From Bacteroidales bacterium (GTDB lineage: Bacteria > Bacteroidota > Bacteroidia > Bacteroidales > UBA932), in assembly GCA_024401715.1 (NCBI GenBank), contig JAKSKO010000004.1, positions 1 through 54,318 of the forward strand: a DNA stretch of 54,318 nt, in the 5' to 3' direction. Position numbers and translations under genes: made by a program. The number at the start of each line of letters is the position of its first letter. Within the stretch, counting starts at the first letter, position 1. Shown in pieces: positions 43,691 to 53,442 of this stretch. The notes under the pieces were generated by a model. That model was given only the letters and a program-made list of their open reading frames with translations. It made no database searches and was not told the origin of the DNA.

Positions 43691-45368
43691 ATTTCATAGT
43701 TTTAATATTGGACAGAGGTGCCGATGGGAACACAAGGTTTGTGAGCACCACCTCGCCGTTGTTACCGAAGACCTCAACAGAGTTAAGATCCACAAAAATC
43801 CTCAGAGAAGTGAGTTTCTTGTGAAGAGGGGCTGTGGTAACTGCAGGGAAGGTATGCTTGAAGCTTACATCTCCGCTCTCCGTACGGTCTACGGAAAGAG
43901 TCATGGCCTTCGCGTCATAAGTGATTACGACTGCTTCCTTCTCACTGTTGCTCAGAACCCATTGTGCCGAACCGTTAACTGCGAAAGTCTTGTCCAGGCC
44001 GGCCTTGTCATACTCCGGTGCAGGACGGGATCCCATGTAAAGCAGGCCGTCGGCACCTTTGTACAGGAATACGTCGCGGGCAATGGAATTGGAGCTGCGA
44101 TAGTCAATTGCAGGAACTTTGTCGGCATACTCCCAGTTGCTCATCCATGCAATCACGGTACGGCGTCCGTCCGGAGCATCAGAGAAGCTTACTGTTGCAT
44201 AATGGTCTTTTCCATAGTCCATCCACAGAGCCCTTCCGCCGGTATAGCGGTCCGGATCGTCAGGAATGAACTGGTGGCCGTCGAAGTCGCCTATGAAATA
44301 CTGGGTTGCACTTCCACCCATGATTCCGCCCGGGTTGATGTTGCAAAGCAGCACCCACTTCTTGCCTTTTCCGTCTGGTGTTGGAAGGCAGAAAAGGTCC
44401 GGACACTCCCATACGCCGCCATGTGCGCCGTAAAGCTTGCCGAATTTGCCCTCTTCCTTCCATTCCTTGAGGTCCGGTGAAGAATAGAACTGCATCTGCT
44501 GGCCACAGGCAAGAACAAGGTTCCACCTGCCTGTTTCCTCGTTCCAGAACATGTTAGGGTCGCGGAAATCCGGGATGCCTGCTGTAAGCACAGGATTCTT
44601 CTCATATTTTGTGAAAGTGTTGCCTCCGTCCAGAGAGTAGGCCAGATTCTGGCTCTGAACCGCACCGTCCATGGTGTACATAGCAATCACGGCATCCTTG
44701 CCGAAGCCGCAGCTGTTGTTGTGGTCCACAACGCAGGAACCAGAGAACACAGCACCAAGGGCATCGGCCTCTATTGCGGCATGACGATGCTCCCAGTGAA
44801 CCAGATCCTTGGAAACGGAATGGCCCCAGGTCATGTTGTTCCATACCAAGCCGTAAGGGCCCCACTGATAGTACAGGTGCCACTCGCCGTCCTTGTAGAA
44901 CATGCCGTTAGGGTCGTTCATCCAGCCGTACTCCGGAGTGTGGTGATATGCGGGACGCTCACTTGTCTCCGAAGAGAAATCCAGGCTGTCTGAAAGGCGT
45001 ATATTGTTCACGCAGAGGTCCGATCCCACCCAGCCGCGGTTGCTTAGGGTGATAGGAACCGACGGAACGTGAATCTGCAGCAGTACCTCGCTGCCCTGGA
45101 AGTCCTCCAGGGCAAAAGGTACATAATAATCTATATGGCTGAGAGCCAGGCGTATCCAAAGGGTACGCACACGGTTGTTGTTCACAATAACCTCCACCTC
45201 GGCCTCTTTTGCAGATTCCTCCACAGGCAGCAGGACATATTTTGTCTTGTTGTCCGAGCTTACGCGCACGTGGCAGATATCACCTGCCAGGCATTTGATA
45301 TCAATATCCCTTGCCTGCACGCCCAGCGAAAGCAGTAGAGAAAGAGCAATGGTTAGAATGTTTTTCAT
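43680..45368 (-). CDS. GH32 fructan hydrolase with N-terminal DUF4980 domain
   Basis: A 562-residue exported glycosidase. The signal peptide (about 1-19, ending GVQA) has no lipobox, so it is probably periplasmic. An N-terminal beta domain of DUF4980 type (about 20-135) precedes the five-bladed GH32 propeller and a C-terminal sandwich. Catalytic residues are intact: nucleophile Asp152 in WMNDPNG, transition-state Asp270 in FRDP and acid/base Glu321 in ECPD. It likely releases fructose exolytically from imported oligosaccharides. A longer frame from 45401 overlaps the upstream gene; the ATG at 45368 begins a proper signal peptide and is chosen. Confidence 0.93.
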   Translation of the reverse strand: MKNILTIALSLLLSLGVQARDIDIKCLAGDICHVRVSSDNKTKYVLLPVEESAKEAEVEVIVNNNRVRTLWIRLALSHIDYYVPFALEDFQGSEVLLQIHVPSVPITLSNRGWVGSDLCVNNIRLSDSLDFSSETSERPAYHHTPEYGWMNDPNGMFYKDGEWHLYYQWGPYGLVWNNMTWGHSVSKDLVHWEHRHAAIEADALGAVFSGSCVVDHNNSCGFGKDAVIAMYTMDGAVQSQNLAYSLDGGNTFTKYEKNPVLTAGIPDFRDPNMFWNEETGRWNLVLACGQQMQFYSSPDLKEWKEEGKFGKLYGAHGGVWECPDLFCLPTPDGKGKKWVLLCNINPGGIMGGSATQYFIGDFDGHQFIPDDPDRYTGGRALWMDYGKDHYATVSFSDAPDGRRTVIAWMSNWEYADKVPAIDYRSSNSIARDVFLYKGADGLLYMGSRPAPEYDKAGLDKTFAVNGSAQWVLSNSEKEAVVITYDAKAMTLSVDRTESGDVSFKHTFPAVTTAPLHKKLTSLRIFVDLNSVEVFGNNGEVVLTNLVFPSAPLSNIKTMKYEK

Positions 45369-45397
45369 TTTCTGTTTGACTTTAAGTTCAAATTTAA

Positions 45398-46987
45398 TCA
45401 ATATTCGCTTACTGTCAAATCGGAAATCTCAACCTTTCCACCGGCGCGGGAGTTAATACTCCAGCAGTTCTTGTAGATGCCGTAGATGCGGGCTGTGAAG
45501 CCGTAATCACCATTCACATACATTGTAACTACAGAGTTGTCGGTGTAGATATCAATATTGTATACATTATCTGAAGGACGTGGGAAGATGTAACCGTCAG
45601 CTGCCTCTATGAATCCGTCTCCATTCGGACCCTCCTGCTCAAGATTGATCTTGCGGCGTCCGTTTTCCCACTCTGGGGCAAGAAGCAGACTGTAATATCT
45701 GTCAGCATCTGAGCCGCGGCAAAATGATACTCCAATCCAGTCGCCGTCGCCTGCTGTCTTGGCAGTGAAGCTGATGTGGTTGTGAGTGCCGAGGCGGTTG
45801 AAGAGGACATAACCATCGCCTGAGATGGTGCCGTTCTCGTAGTTCACGCTGTCCATTACCTTCACCTGACGCTTCTGAGAGTATTTAGCCTCCATTGCAG
45901 GAACCTCGCCCACTGTGAGTGTACCATTTTCGTGCTGGATAAGTTTGTGGCATACCAGGGCACCGCTCCAGTTAGGCTCGTTGCCTTTGCCGGCACCGAC
46001 ATTGATATTCTTGTCGTGGTAAGTGACACCGCTGCGATATGGACACCAGCCCCAGATGTAGCGGTCATCACCTTTAGCGGCAGTCTTGGCAGCATAGAAG
46101 GCACGTGAATCAAGCACACCCTCCTTGTCGTCCTTTGGCCAGTGTGCACCTGGATCGTCAAAGCAGCGCATGAGGTTCTCGAAGCTGTCTGCCATCATGT
46201 ACTTAACCTTGCGGCTCCAGCTGTCCTTGTAGGCCTCGCTATATACAAGGTACCACCAGTTACCCATTTTGAATACGTCAGGGCACTCAAGCATACGGTC
46301 CCAAATCATATTGAACCTGCCTTCATAGGTCCAGTCCTTCATGTTCTGCGACTTGAAATGCGCAAAACAGAGGTTGCTGGAGATAACCATGTGGTAGCCG
46401 TCTGTATCCTCGAAGATCTGAGGGTCGCGGAAGTCATCCTTTGCAAGGCCGAATTCTGGACCGCTCAGGCGCCAGAGAGGATCTTTTGTCCAATTGACAA
46501 AATCTTTGGAAGTTGCCCTCATAACCACCTGACGGCAGTCGCACGCACCATTTTCACCTGTGTAATAGATGTAATAGAGTTTCTCCGACTCGCAGTAATA
46601 GCAGCAACCTGTTCCAAGGGCGGCATCCTGCTGCAGGACATTGGTACCTACAGGGATAATCTCACCAAGGTTCTCATAATTCACACAATCCTTTGTGCTA
46701 AGAGCCCAGATAGGGTGGAAGAAACTGCCCTTGTTATTGTTGTAGTCCTGCAGATACAGAATCTTGAAATCCCCTGTATTCTTATCATAGAACGGCATAG
46801 GGTCACCCATGCGTCCCAGAGCATGCTTGTAGTAGGTTGTGAATGCGGCATCCACATCGTCATTGAAGCTTGTGAATGTCTCTGTTGTGCTGTCCCACGG
46901 CTTTGGTTCATCGCCCTGGAACTGCTTCTGGCATGCTGTCAGCGAGATTGCTGACAGCATGAGAAGTGATATGATCATTCTTTTCAT
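45398..46987 (-). CDS. Divergent GH32-like lipoprotein, candidate surface fructanase
   Basis: A 529-residue lipoprotein (lipobox LTAC, Cys19). The propeller keeps all three GH32 catalytic positions but in unusual form. The WMNDPNG block is replaced by RMGDPMPFYD (Asp62). RDP is present in DDFRDPQIF (Asp188) and the acid/base in MLECPDVF (Glu234). The C-terminal beta-sandwich (about 375-529) resembles DUF4975. Position matches the surface endo-levanase of the B. thetaiotaomicron levan PUL. Endo-acting surface cleavage is inferred, not shown. Cysteine content is high around residues 128-151. Confidence 0.85.
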   Translation of the reverse strand: MKRMIISLLMLSAISLTACQKQFQGDEPKPWDSTTETFTSFNDDVDAAFTTYYKHALGRMGDPMPFYDKNTGDFKILYLQDYNNNKGSFFHPIWALSTKDCVNYENLGEIIPVGTNVLQQDAALGTGCCYYCESEKLYYIYYTGENGACDCRQVVMRATSKDFVNWTKDPLWRLSGPEFGLAKDDFRDPQIFEDTDGYHMVISSNLCFAHFKSQNMKDWTYEGRFNMIWDRMLECPDVFKMGNWWYLVYSEAYKDSWSRKVKYMMADSFENLMRCFDDPGAHWPKDDKEGVLDSRAFYAAKTAAKGDDRYIWGWCPYRSGVTYHDKNINVGAGKGNEPNWSGALVCHKLIQHENGTLTVGEVPAMEAKYSQKRQVKVMDSVNYENGTISGDGYVLFNRLGTHNHISFTAKTAGDGDWIGVSFCRGSDADRYYSLLLAPEWENGRRKINLEQEGPNGDGFIEAADGYIFPRPSDNVYNIDIYTDNSVVTMYVNGDYGFTARIYGIYKNCWSINSRAGGKVEISDLTVSEY

Positions 46988-46995
46988 TGGATTGC

Positions 46996-48390
46996 TTATT
47001 TGCTAAGGTAATCGAAAGCATTATTTGTCATGATGGCGATATTCTGGTGGTAGTGCTCCACATAACCAGGCTCATACATGTATGAATACCAGTCGTAGCA
47101 GCCAGATCCGATACAGATTATGCCACCTTTGCCGTCTTTTGCAGGATACTCCCATGCCACGATGGCACCGTCACCGCCTACACCCAGAATCTTGGCACCG
47201 GTACGGTTCAGCCATGCATCATAGTTGTCATAACCGCCCCAGCCTGTACCGATATGATACTGTGAAGTAGAGTCGGTTATATGATAGCCTGCATCTGTAC
47301 AGAAAATCTTGTTAGGATCATCTCCCCAGAAGAGATTTTCCCAGATAGGATGCTCGGCATATTTCCTGAAGTCCCAAGGACCGCCGCAAAGCTCGGCACT
47401 GTTCTCATCACCGCCCCAGCAGTTGTTAGGAGTTGTCCACTCGTCACCACCTGTTGCGCCGATGAATGAAGCGAGGTTGCCTGCATAACGGGTAAGGAGC
47501 AGAGAACCGCCGTTGTCATAGTATGAACGGATTTCGTTCACAGCCTCCAGAGCCTCAGGAGCTTTGGCTACGAACTGATCGTGGCCGTCAACGCCGCCAT
47601 CCCAGTGGAAGTGCCACCACAGCACCTTGCACTCGGAGAGATTTACTGCACCTGCATGGATCTCGGCAAATGAAGCATAGAGAGAATTAGGAACGTTCAC
47701 AAGCATCCACTTGCAAGCTGTCAATGCCTCAGGATCCAGATCGTTCATGTTAGCCGGTATGCCAAGGAATACCGCAGAAGGTTTGTCAATAACATTAACA
47801 GTGACAGTATACTCTGCATGTGCGGTGTTGTTTTCCACAACATAGACTACTGGCTCCGAGAAATCCTGTATAGCTCCGTCTGCAGGACGTACTGTTGCAT
47901 AGGCGGAGAAATCGATGGATGGAACCAGCTCTCTTACATTCACAGTAGGAGGAACACCCACAGTGATGGTTTTAGCATCCTCGTCGATGATACCTGTATA
48001 GAGGCCGTTGATTACGAATGAGTAGATACGCGCCTCATCCATTATAACGTCAAGATCCCAGTCCAGGAAAAGGTCGCCATTCTCTACGTGGATAGCCTGG
48101 CCTTCCTGCATATTGATGATATCGCCTTCGTTGATATTGGCAGTGGCACCCTCAGAGAGTATCAGCTCATCCACAGTCATCGCGCTGAGACCAGTGTAGC
48201 CTTCAGGCACGCGGACTACAAGTTCGCGGGAGGTTTTATTGATGAGAGCAGGGTATGAAGACAGCTTCAGAGCCTCAACCTGGCAGTCTCCGGAGAGCTG
48301 CAGGTCGCTGACATTGCTCTTGCAGGAAGCAAGGGCAAAGACCAGCATGGCAGCGCTTGTGATATATTTGAATATTGTTTTCATTTTCAC
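46996..48390 (-). CDS. DUF4960-type SusE-position surface lipoprotein
   Basis: A 464-residue lipoprotein (lipobox ALASC, Cys23). The first half has two Ig-like or BACON-like beta modules (about 30-195), and the second half is a DUF4960-type domain (about 205-464). The latter contains CKVLWWHFHWDGG, SLLLTRYAGNLASFIG and a aromatic-rich end with HIGTGWGGYDNYDAW. It occupies the SusE position directly after susD, like the levan-binding protein of the known levan PUL, so fructan binding at the cell surface is the best guess. No catalytic residues are evident, although the C-terminal half recalls class I glutamine-amidotransferase-like folds. Confidence 0.8.
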   Translation of the reverse strand: MKMKTIFKYITSAAMLVFALASCKSNVSDLQLSGDCQVEALKLSSYPALINKTSRELVVRVPEGYTGLSAMTVDELILSEGATANINEGDIINMQEGQAIHVENGDLFLDWDLDVIMDEARIYSFVINGLYTGIIDEDAKTITVGVPPTVNVRELVPSIDFSAYATVRPADGAIQDFSEPVVYVVENNTAHAEYTVTVNVIDKPSAVFLGIPANMNDLDPEALTACKWMLVNVPNSLYASFAEIHAGAVNLSECKVLWWHFHWDGGVDGHDQFVAKAPEALEAVNEIRSYYDNGGSLLLTRYAGNLASFIGATGGDEWTTPNNCWGGDENSAELCGGPWDFRKYAEHPIWENLFWGDDPNKIFCTDAGYHITDSTSQYHIGTGWGGYDNYDAWLNRTGAKILGVGGDGAIVAWEYPAKDGKGGIICIGSGCYDWYSYMYEPGYVEHYHQNIAIMTNNAFDYLSK

Positions 48391-48409
48391 TTATTTGTTT
48401 TTTTCAATC

Positions 48410-50149
48410 CTACCAGTTACCGATATTCTGAGTATAATGTCCGTTTGAAGCAGCCACCTGCTCGTATGGAATAGGAAGATACTCGTTCTTGTCTGCTGTG
48501 AACTCGGCATCATTGTAGATGTCACATTTGCCTTTCTCCTCGTCGAAGTACTTGGTGAGGACAGTCTTTGCATCACCCCAACGTACAAGGTCGAAGAAAC
48601 GCTCGGCCTCCATGGCAAGTTCCAGACGACGCTCCATCTTCACAATCTTCAGGGTAGTCTCCTTGTCGAACTCGCCCTTGTAGTTGCCGATATGGAATTT
48701 GACACCGTATCTTGCAGGATAAGAAGCAATCATCTGTGTAGAACCGGCAGCACGGGTGCGGATCTTGTTCACAAGCTCTATAGCCTCGGCACTCTTGCCC
48801 TGCTGTGCATAAGCCTCGGCACGCATCAGAAGGACATCGGCATAACGGAACACAATGCGGTTCATTGAAGTTGCCCAATATGAGCCTTTGATGAGGTACG
48901 AGCCGATAAGGGCAGGATCCACATTCTGTTTCAGTGAAACATTGTAGCCATACTTGCCACCGCTACGGCTCCAGTTGCTGCTGTAGTCCATAACGTAGTT
49001 GTGGTTGAACATGTATGGAAGGCCCGGCATACCTACTGTGAGGAAGAGACGTGGGTCTGCGTTGTCTGCGAACTCATAGTCTTTCTCGTTGAAGCCGTCC
49101 AGGAATGGAAGGCCGTCGGCACCGGTGCGGAATGCATTCACAAGGTTCTGTGAAGGTTTGTAGAAGTCACAGCCGCCATCAACCACGCCGGCGATATTTG
49201 GCGGGATAAGACCGTTGCTCCAGTTGAGGTTACCATAGGTTGAACCGTCGTTGCGTGAGTACTGCATGGCCCAGATAGACTCCACACCGTTCTCGTAGAT
49301 CTCCTCGGGACGGAAATTGTTGTGGATATCACCTTCAAGGTTATAGCCAACCTTTTCATAGATATCAGGATTGCTGTACTTCAGCAGTGAATCCAGGTCA
49401 CTCTTATTTACCTCGGTGACTCTGTGGGATTTAGCCTCGTCCTGACGGTATGCCTTGTAGAGATATGCCTTTGACAGGAATGCCGCGCAGGCAGCCTTTG
49501 TAGGGCGTCCCATCTCCAACTGGTACAAAGGAAGATTTGCGTAGGCGAAGTTCAAATCGTCGATAATCTTCTGCCAGCCCTCGTCGTTGGAGAACTCGGT
49601 ATTGGAAATCTCGCCATACTGCTCATATGTATAGTCTGTACGGATGAGGAAAGGGATGTTTTTGTAGAGTCTCTTAAGAAGGAAGTGACCGTAGGCGCGG
49701 AGGAAACGCAGCTCTGCAAGACGCTCATTCTTCAGTTCATACACGTTCTCGTCACATTTCTCCACAACGGCAAGCGCTGTATTCACACGTGCGATGGCCC
49801 TGTAGAGACGCACCCACATGTCATTGATGTTCCAGTTTGTAGTAAGAACACCTTTCTCTACCTCCAGCTGGTGGAAAACGTCACCGTCGTTGGTACTGCT
49901 GCCACCCTTGTAGGCGTCATCGCTGCGGACATCATAGTTCCACATTGAGAATGAACCGTTGATATCCTCTGCTGTGGTGAAGATGGCATATGCCGAAATC
50001 ACCATTTTATCCACATACTGCGGGTCTTTCACCTGCTCGTCGCTGAGGGTGCCCTGCGGAAGCTGTTCGCTTAGGAACTTGTTGCATGAAGTCGCAGTCA
50101 GAGCTGCTGCGGCAGCTGCCAGATATATAAATATTTTTTTCATTTTCAT
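48410..50149 (-). CDS. susD: SusD/RagB family nutrient-binding lipoprotein
   Basis: A 579-residue surface lipoprotein (lipobox ATSC, Cys22) that caps the SusC barrel and captures oligosaccharide. The N-terminal FLSEQLPQGTLSDEQV and the TPR-like helices around ELRFLRAYGHFLLKRLY are typical. The C-terminal RTRAAG...LAMEAERFFDLVRWGDA block, discontinuous here, and the YLPIPYEQ end are SusD hallmarks. It is 8 bases after the susC stop. The fructan ligand is inferred from the operon. Confidence 0.95.
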   Translation of the reverse strand: MKMKKIFIYLAAAAAALTATSCNKFLSEQLPQGTLSDEQVKDPQYVDKMVISAYAIFTTAEDINGSFSMWNYDVRSDDAYKGGSSTNDGDVFHQLEVEKGVLTTNWNINDMWVRLYRAIARVNTALAVVEKCDENVYELKNERLAELRFLRAYGHFLLKRLYKNIPFLIRTDYTYEQYGEISNTEFSNDEGWQKIIDDLNFAYANLPLYQLEMGRPTKAACAAFLSKAYLYKAYRQDEAKSHRVTEVNKSDLDSLLKYSNPDIYEKVGYNLEGDIHNNFRPEEIYENGVESIWAMQYSRNDGSTYGNLNWSNGLIPPNIAGVVDGGCDFYKPSQNLVNAFRTGADGLPFLDGFNEKDYEFADNADPRLFLTVGMPGLPYMFNHNYVMDYSSNWSRSGGKYGYNVSLKQNVDPALIGSYLIKGSYWATSMNRIVFRYADVLLMRAEAYAQQGKSAEAIELVNKIRTRAAGSTQMIASYPARYGVKFHIGNYKGEFDKETTLKIVKMERRLELAMEAERFFDLVRWGDAKTVLTKYFDEEKGKCDIYNDAEFTADKNEYLPIPYEQVAASNGHYTQNIGNW

Positions 50150-50157
50150 TTGACTGC

Positions 50158-53100
50158 TTAGAATGTTACGTTAAGACCGAATGTCACGTTCACAGGGATT
50201 GGGTAACCGAAGTTTGCGTTCTCCGGATCCACGCCAGTGAAGCTTGCACTTCTGATGGTGAAGAAGTTCTGTGCAGAGAGGTACATGCGCAGACGCTGCA
50301 TGTGTGCTGCATCACAGATTTTCTGAGGGAAGTTATATCCAATCTGGACTGTACGTCCTTTCAGGTATGAACCGTTCTCCACATAGTAGGTTGAAACACG
50401 GGTCTCGTTATTGTTGTTGTATGTAGAAAGGGCAGGGATGTTTGAATTAGGGTTGTTAGGGCTCCATGCGTTCAGGATGCGTTTACCCTTGTTCAGGTTG
50501 GCCACATTCACACCGGCCCAGAGGTCTGTCTCTTTCTTGAGGTCTGAAATCACGTCAACACCGGCAACGCCCTGGCAGAAGAGGGTGAAATCCCAGTTCT
50601 TGTACTGCAGATAGATGTTGAAGCCGTAAGTGAAGTCAGGAACAGGGCTGTAGATCCAATCCTGGTCGGCCTCTGTTATCTTGCCGTCAGGCTTGCCTGT
50701 AAGTTTGCCGTTCTCGTCAACGCCATTGATATCTTTATAACGGATACGGCCAAGGCCTGCGCCCTCCTGGTATGCATGGTTGTCTATCTCCTCCTGGCTC
50801 TTGACGATGCCGTCGTAGATATAACCAACCTGTGCTCCCATTGGGTGGCCCACAACGCTGCGTACACCGTTACCACCGAAGGTACCGCGGGCAGCGATAG
50901 TGTCTGGGAGTTTAACAACGGTGTTCTGGTATGAACTGATGTTACCGTTGATATCATAGCTGAAGTCGCCGCTGCCGCCACGTACGCCAAGGTTGAACTC
51001 AACGCCCATGTTCTTCATTTTACCTGCGTTGATCCACATGTCGCTACCCTCGCCCATTACAGCGATACCAGGCATAAGCACAAGGATGTCTTTGGTGCGC
51101 TTGTCGTACCACTCCAAGCTACCGTAGATCTTGTCATGCAGGAAGCCGAAGTCCAAACCGATATTGGTCTGGCTTGTGGTCTCCCATCTGATGTTGTCGT
51201 TACCCAGCTGGGTGCGCATGAAACCGCTGCTGAGGATATGACCACCGTTGGTACCCTCGATATCATATGAAGTACCGCCGCTCTGTCCGCCGAAGCCGGC
51301 CTCACCATAGTTAGGAACATAAAGGGTATAACGTGCGACGTTTGAAATCTCCTGGTTACCTGTCTGGCCCCATGACGCACGTATCTTGAGGTTGTTCAGC
51401 CAATCGGCAGCACCGCTCATCCAAGGCTCCTGGCTGATACGCCAACCGAAACTTGCAGATGGGAATGTACCCCACATATTGTTCTTACCGAAACGGCTTG
51501 AACCGTCGTGACGTACAATTACGCTGAACATATACTTGTCATCATATGTATAGTTGACACGTCCGAAGAATGATACAAGAGAGTATCCCGAGCCTGAGCC
51601 GAACACCTCTTTCTCACCCACGCCAGAATCAGGCCACATATAGTCCGGTGTAAGCACAGAGAAATTATAGCGTTTGCCGCCGAACCAAGTGTCGTTCTGA
51701 CGGTTGAACTCTGTACCCAGCATGAAATCGGCACGATGTTTCTTGATCTCCAGATTGTATGTGGCAACGAGGTTGGCCATCCATTTCATCCAGTGCTCCT
51801 GCTTTGTCTCAACGGCATTTGTAGGGTTTGCAACGTTACCGTTTACGATAGGGAGGGTGAAGGTGCGCTGCTGTTTCTGAGCGTAATCGATACCTGCAGT
51901 TGCGCGGATATTGAAGTTCTTCACCGGCTGGAGGTTGATGAATGCGTCACCGAAGATACGCCAGTACTGGTAGCGGTTGTTCTTGTTCAGTTCAAGACGC
52001 TCCACAGGGTTCTGACGGTCTGAATATCCGCCTGTAAGGTTGGCAAACTCGTCTTTTGTATTGTATACAGGGAATGAAGGGTTGTACTGGAGAACGTTTT
52101 CCAGGAATCCGCCCGGAGCACTGGTCTCGCTTGTACGGTTAAGGGTAAGGTGCTCACCGATGGTGAGGATATCTTTCACAACCTTGTACTCTGAATTGAT
52201 ACGTGCAGAGAGACGGTCGAAGTTGGAAGTCTTGATGATACCGTCGTTACGATAGTAACCGAGGGACATATAGGCGGAACCTTTCTCGGAACCGTTGCTC
52301 ACAGCAAGATTGTAGTTCTGGATCACACCTGTACGGGTAGTCTCCTTGAACCAGTCTGTATCGCTTGCCGGAATGGTGTTATTGTCATCAAGATACTTCT
52401 GCATCTTCACGGAATTCAGCACAGGAACGCCTGCCTTGTCGTAACCCCAGTTGAATTTGTAGCCGAGGTTATTGTTGTTAGGGTCCAGGCCGTCATTCAC
52501 ATTGGCCTGCCAGAAAGCACGGCCCCACTCCTCTGCGTTCAGGGAATTCATCCTGTTTGCATAGAAAGAAGCTGCCACTGTGGCATCGAAGTCAACTTTG
52601 ATCTTGCCTTCCTTACCGCGTTTGGTGGTGATGATAATCACACCGTTCGCAGCACGGGAACCGTAGATGCTGGCACTTGCCGCATCCTTCAGCACCTGGA
52701 TGCTCTCGATATCAGAGCCGTTCAGCTCGTGCATGCCGGATTTTGTTGGCACGCCATCGATAATGTAAAGAGGGTCGTTGTCGTTAAGCGTACCCACACC
52801 ACGGATGCGCACTGTAGCTGCACCCGAAGGGCCACCGTCGGCACTGATGTTCATACCCGGAACTCGGCCCTGGAGGGCTTTCATAGGGTTGTTCTCGTTC
52901 TGCTTCGCAAGCTCCTCAACGTCGGCAACGCTCACAGCACCGGTGAGGTCTGCCTTACGCATTGTCTGGTAACCCACGAAAACCACTGCATTCAGAACAT
53001 TGTCCTCTTCAAGTTCAATGTTCATCACTTCCTGGGGTTTGAGTGTCTGCGAGGCAAAACCTACGAATGACACCTGAATCATACGGTCCTCGGGAACTTC

Positions 53101-53289
53101 CAGAACGAAGTTGCCGTCTATGTCTGTGATTGTACCGATTGTGGTACCCTCAACAAGAACAGCCGCACCGATAAGAGGTTCTCCATCGGCTTTGGCAATG
53201 ACCGTACCCTTGACATTAATTGTCTGAGCCATCGCCCCGCCTGCAAAGGCAAGGAAAAGGATCAAAAGAGTAAGAATCTTTTTGTTCAT
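50158..53289 (-). CDS. susC: SusC/RagA family TonB-dependent transporter
   Basis: A 1043-residue outer-membrane importer. A signal peptide (about 1-21, ending GAMA) is followed by a carboxypeptidase-regulatory-like beta domain (about 25-100, with GEPLIGAAVLVEGTTIGTITD), a plug (about 115-235) containing the RagA-type IRGVGTLNDNDPLYIIDGVP and ASASIYGSRAANGVIIITTK, and a 22-strand barrel ending NVTFGLNVTF with terminal Phe. There is no N-terminal FecR-type signalling extension, which fits control by the adjacent regulator rather than an ECF sigma/anti-sigma pair. Confidence 0.96.
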   Translation of the reverse strand: MNKKILTLLILFLAFAGGAMAQTINVKGTVIAKADGEPLIGAAVLVEGTTIGTITDIDGNFVLEVPEDRMIQVSFVGFASQTLKPQEVMNIELEEDNVLNAVVFVGYQTMRKADLTGAVSVADVEELAKQNENNPMKALQGRVPGMNISADGGPSGAATVRIRGVGTLNDNDPLYIIDGVPTKSGMHELNGSDIESIQVLKDAASASIYGSRAANGVIIITTKRGKEGKIKVDFDATVAASFYANRMNSLNAEEWGRAFWQANVNDGLDPNNNNLGYKFNWGYDKAGVPVLNSVKMQKYLDDNNTIPASDTDWFKETTRTGVIQNYNLAVSNGSEKGSAYMSLGYYRNDGIIKTSNFDRLSARINSEYKVVKDILTIGEHLTLNRTSETSAPGGFLENVLQYNPSFPVYNTKDEFANLTGGYSDRQNPVERLELNKNNRYQYWRIFGDAFINLQPVKNFNIRATAGIDYAQKQQRTFTLPIVNGNVANPTNAVETKQEHWMKWMANLVATYNLEIKKHRADFMLGTEFNRQNDTWFGGKRYNFSVLTPDYMWPDSGVGEKEVFGSGSGYSLVSFFGRVNYTYDDKYMFSVIVRHDGSSRFGKNNMWGTFPSASFGWRISQEPWMSGAADWLNNLKIRASWGQTGNQEISNVARYTLYVPNYGEAGFGGQSGGTSYDIEGTNGGHILSSGFMRTQLGNDNIRWETTSQTNIGLDFGFLHDKIYGSLEWYDKRTKDILVLMPGIAVMGEGSDMWINAGKMKNMGVEFNLGVRGGSGDFSYDINGNISSYQNTVVKLPDTIAARGTFGGNGVRSVVGHPMGAQVGYIYDGIVKSQEEIDNHAYQEGAGLGRIRYKDINGVDENGKLTGKPDGKITEADQDWIYSPVPDFTYGFNIYLQYKNWDFTLFCQGVAGVDVISDLKKETDLWAGVNVANLNKGKRILNAWSPNNPNSNIPALSTYNNNNETRVSTYYVENGSYLKGRTVQIGYNFPQKICDAAHMQRLRMYLSAQNFFTIRSASFTGVDPENANFGYPIPVNVTFGLNVTF

Positions 53290-53339
53290 AAGGTTAATAA
53301 TTATAAATGGTTAATGATTTTAAGCAATACGCTGTATCA

Positions 53340-53347
53340 CAAATTTA
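53340..53347 (-). promoter_or_regulatory. -7 promoter element of the PUL (susC)
   Basis: Minus-strand TAAATTTG matches TAnnTTTG. The leader would be about 47 bases. The -33 region is weak (TTTA at best), as expected for an activator-dependent promoter. Confidence 0.65.
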
Positions 53348-53388
53348 TCATTAAGCGGATAATGCCCTTAAAGGCTTGTTACAGTAAT

Positions 53389-53433
53389 CCCCAAAATGGT
53401 TTCATGTGAAACGATTTTGGGGACAATTGAAAC
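53389..53433. promoter_or_regulatory. Candidate operator: 34-bp palindrome plus a third TGAAAC half-site
   Basis: Arms at 53389-53404 and 53407-53422 pair at 15 of 16 positions around a 2-base centre. Each arm holds the hexamer TGAAAC or its complement. A further TGAAAC at 53428-53433 repeats the one at 53407-53412 exactly 21 bp away, the two-turn spacing common for AraC-family half-sites. The 2-base loop and absence of a T-tract argue against a terminator. It lies about 42 bp upstream of the susC -7 element. Confidence 0.55.
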
Positions 53434-53442
53434 ATTTCTTAT

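Noticed and set aside
46142-46954. 270-codon open frame antisense to the surface GH32 gene
   Set aside because: It lies opposite the GH32 catalytic region and has no independent support.
53389-53422. The long palindrome as an intrinsic terminator of the regulator gene
   Set aside because: The loop would be only 2 bases and no T-tract follows on either strand. An operator is more plausible.
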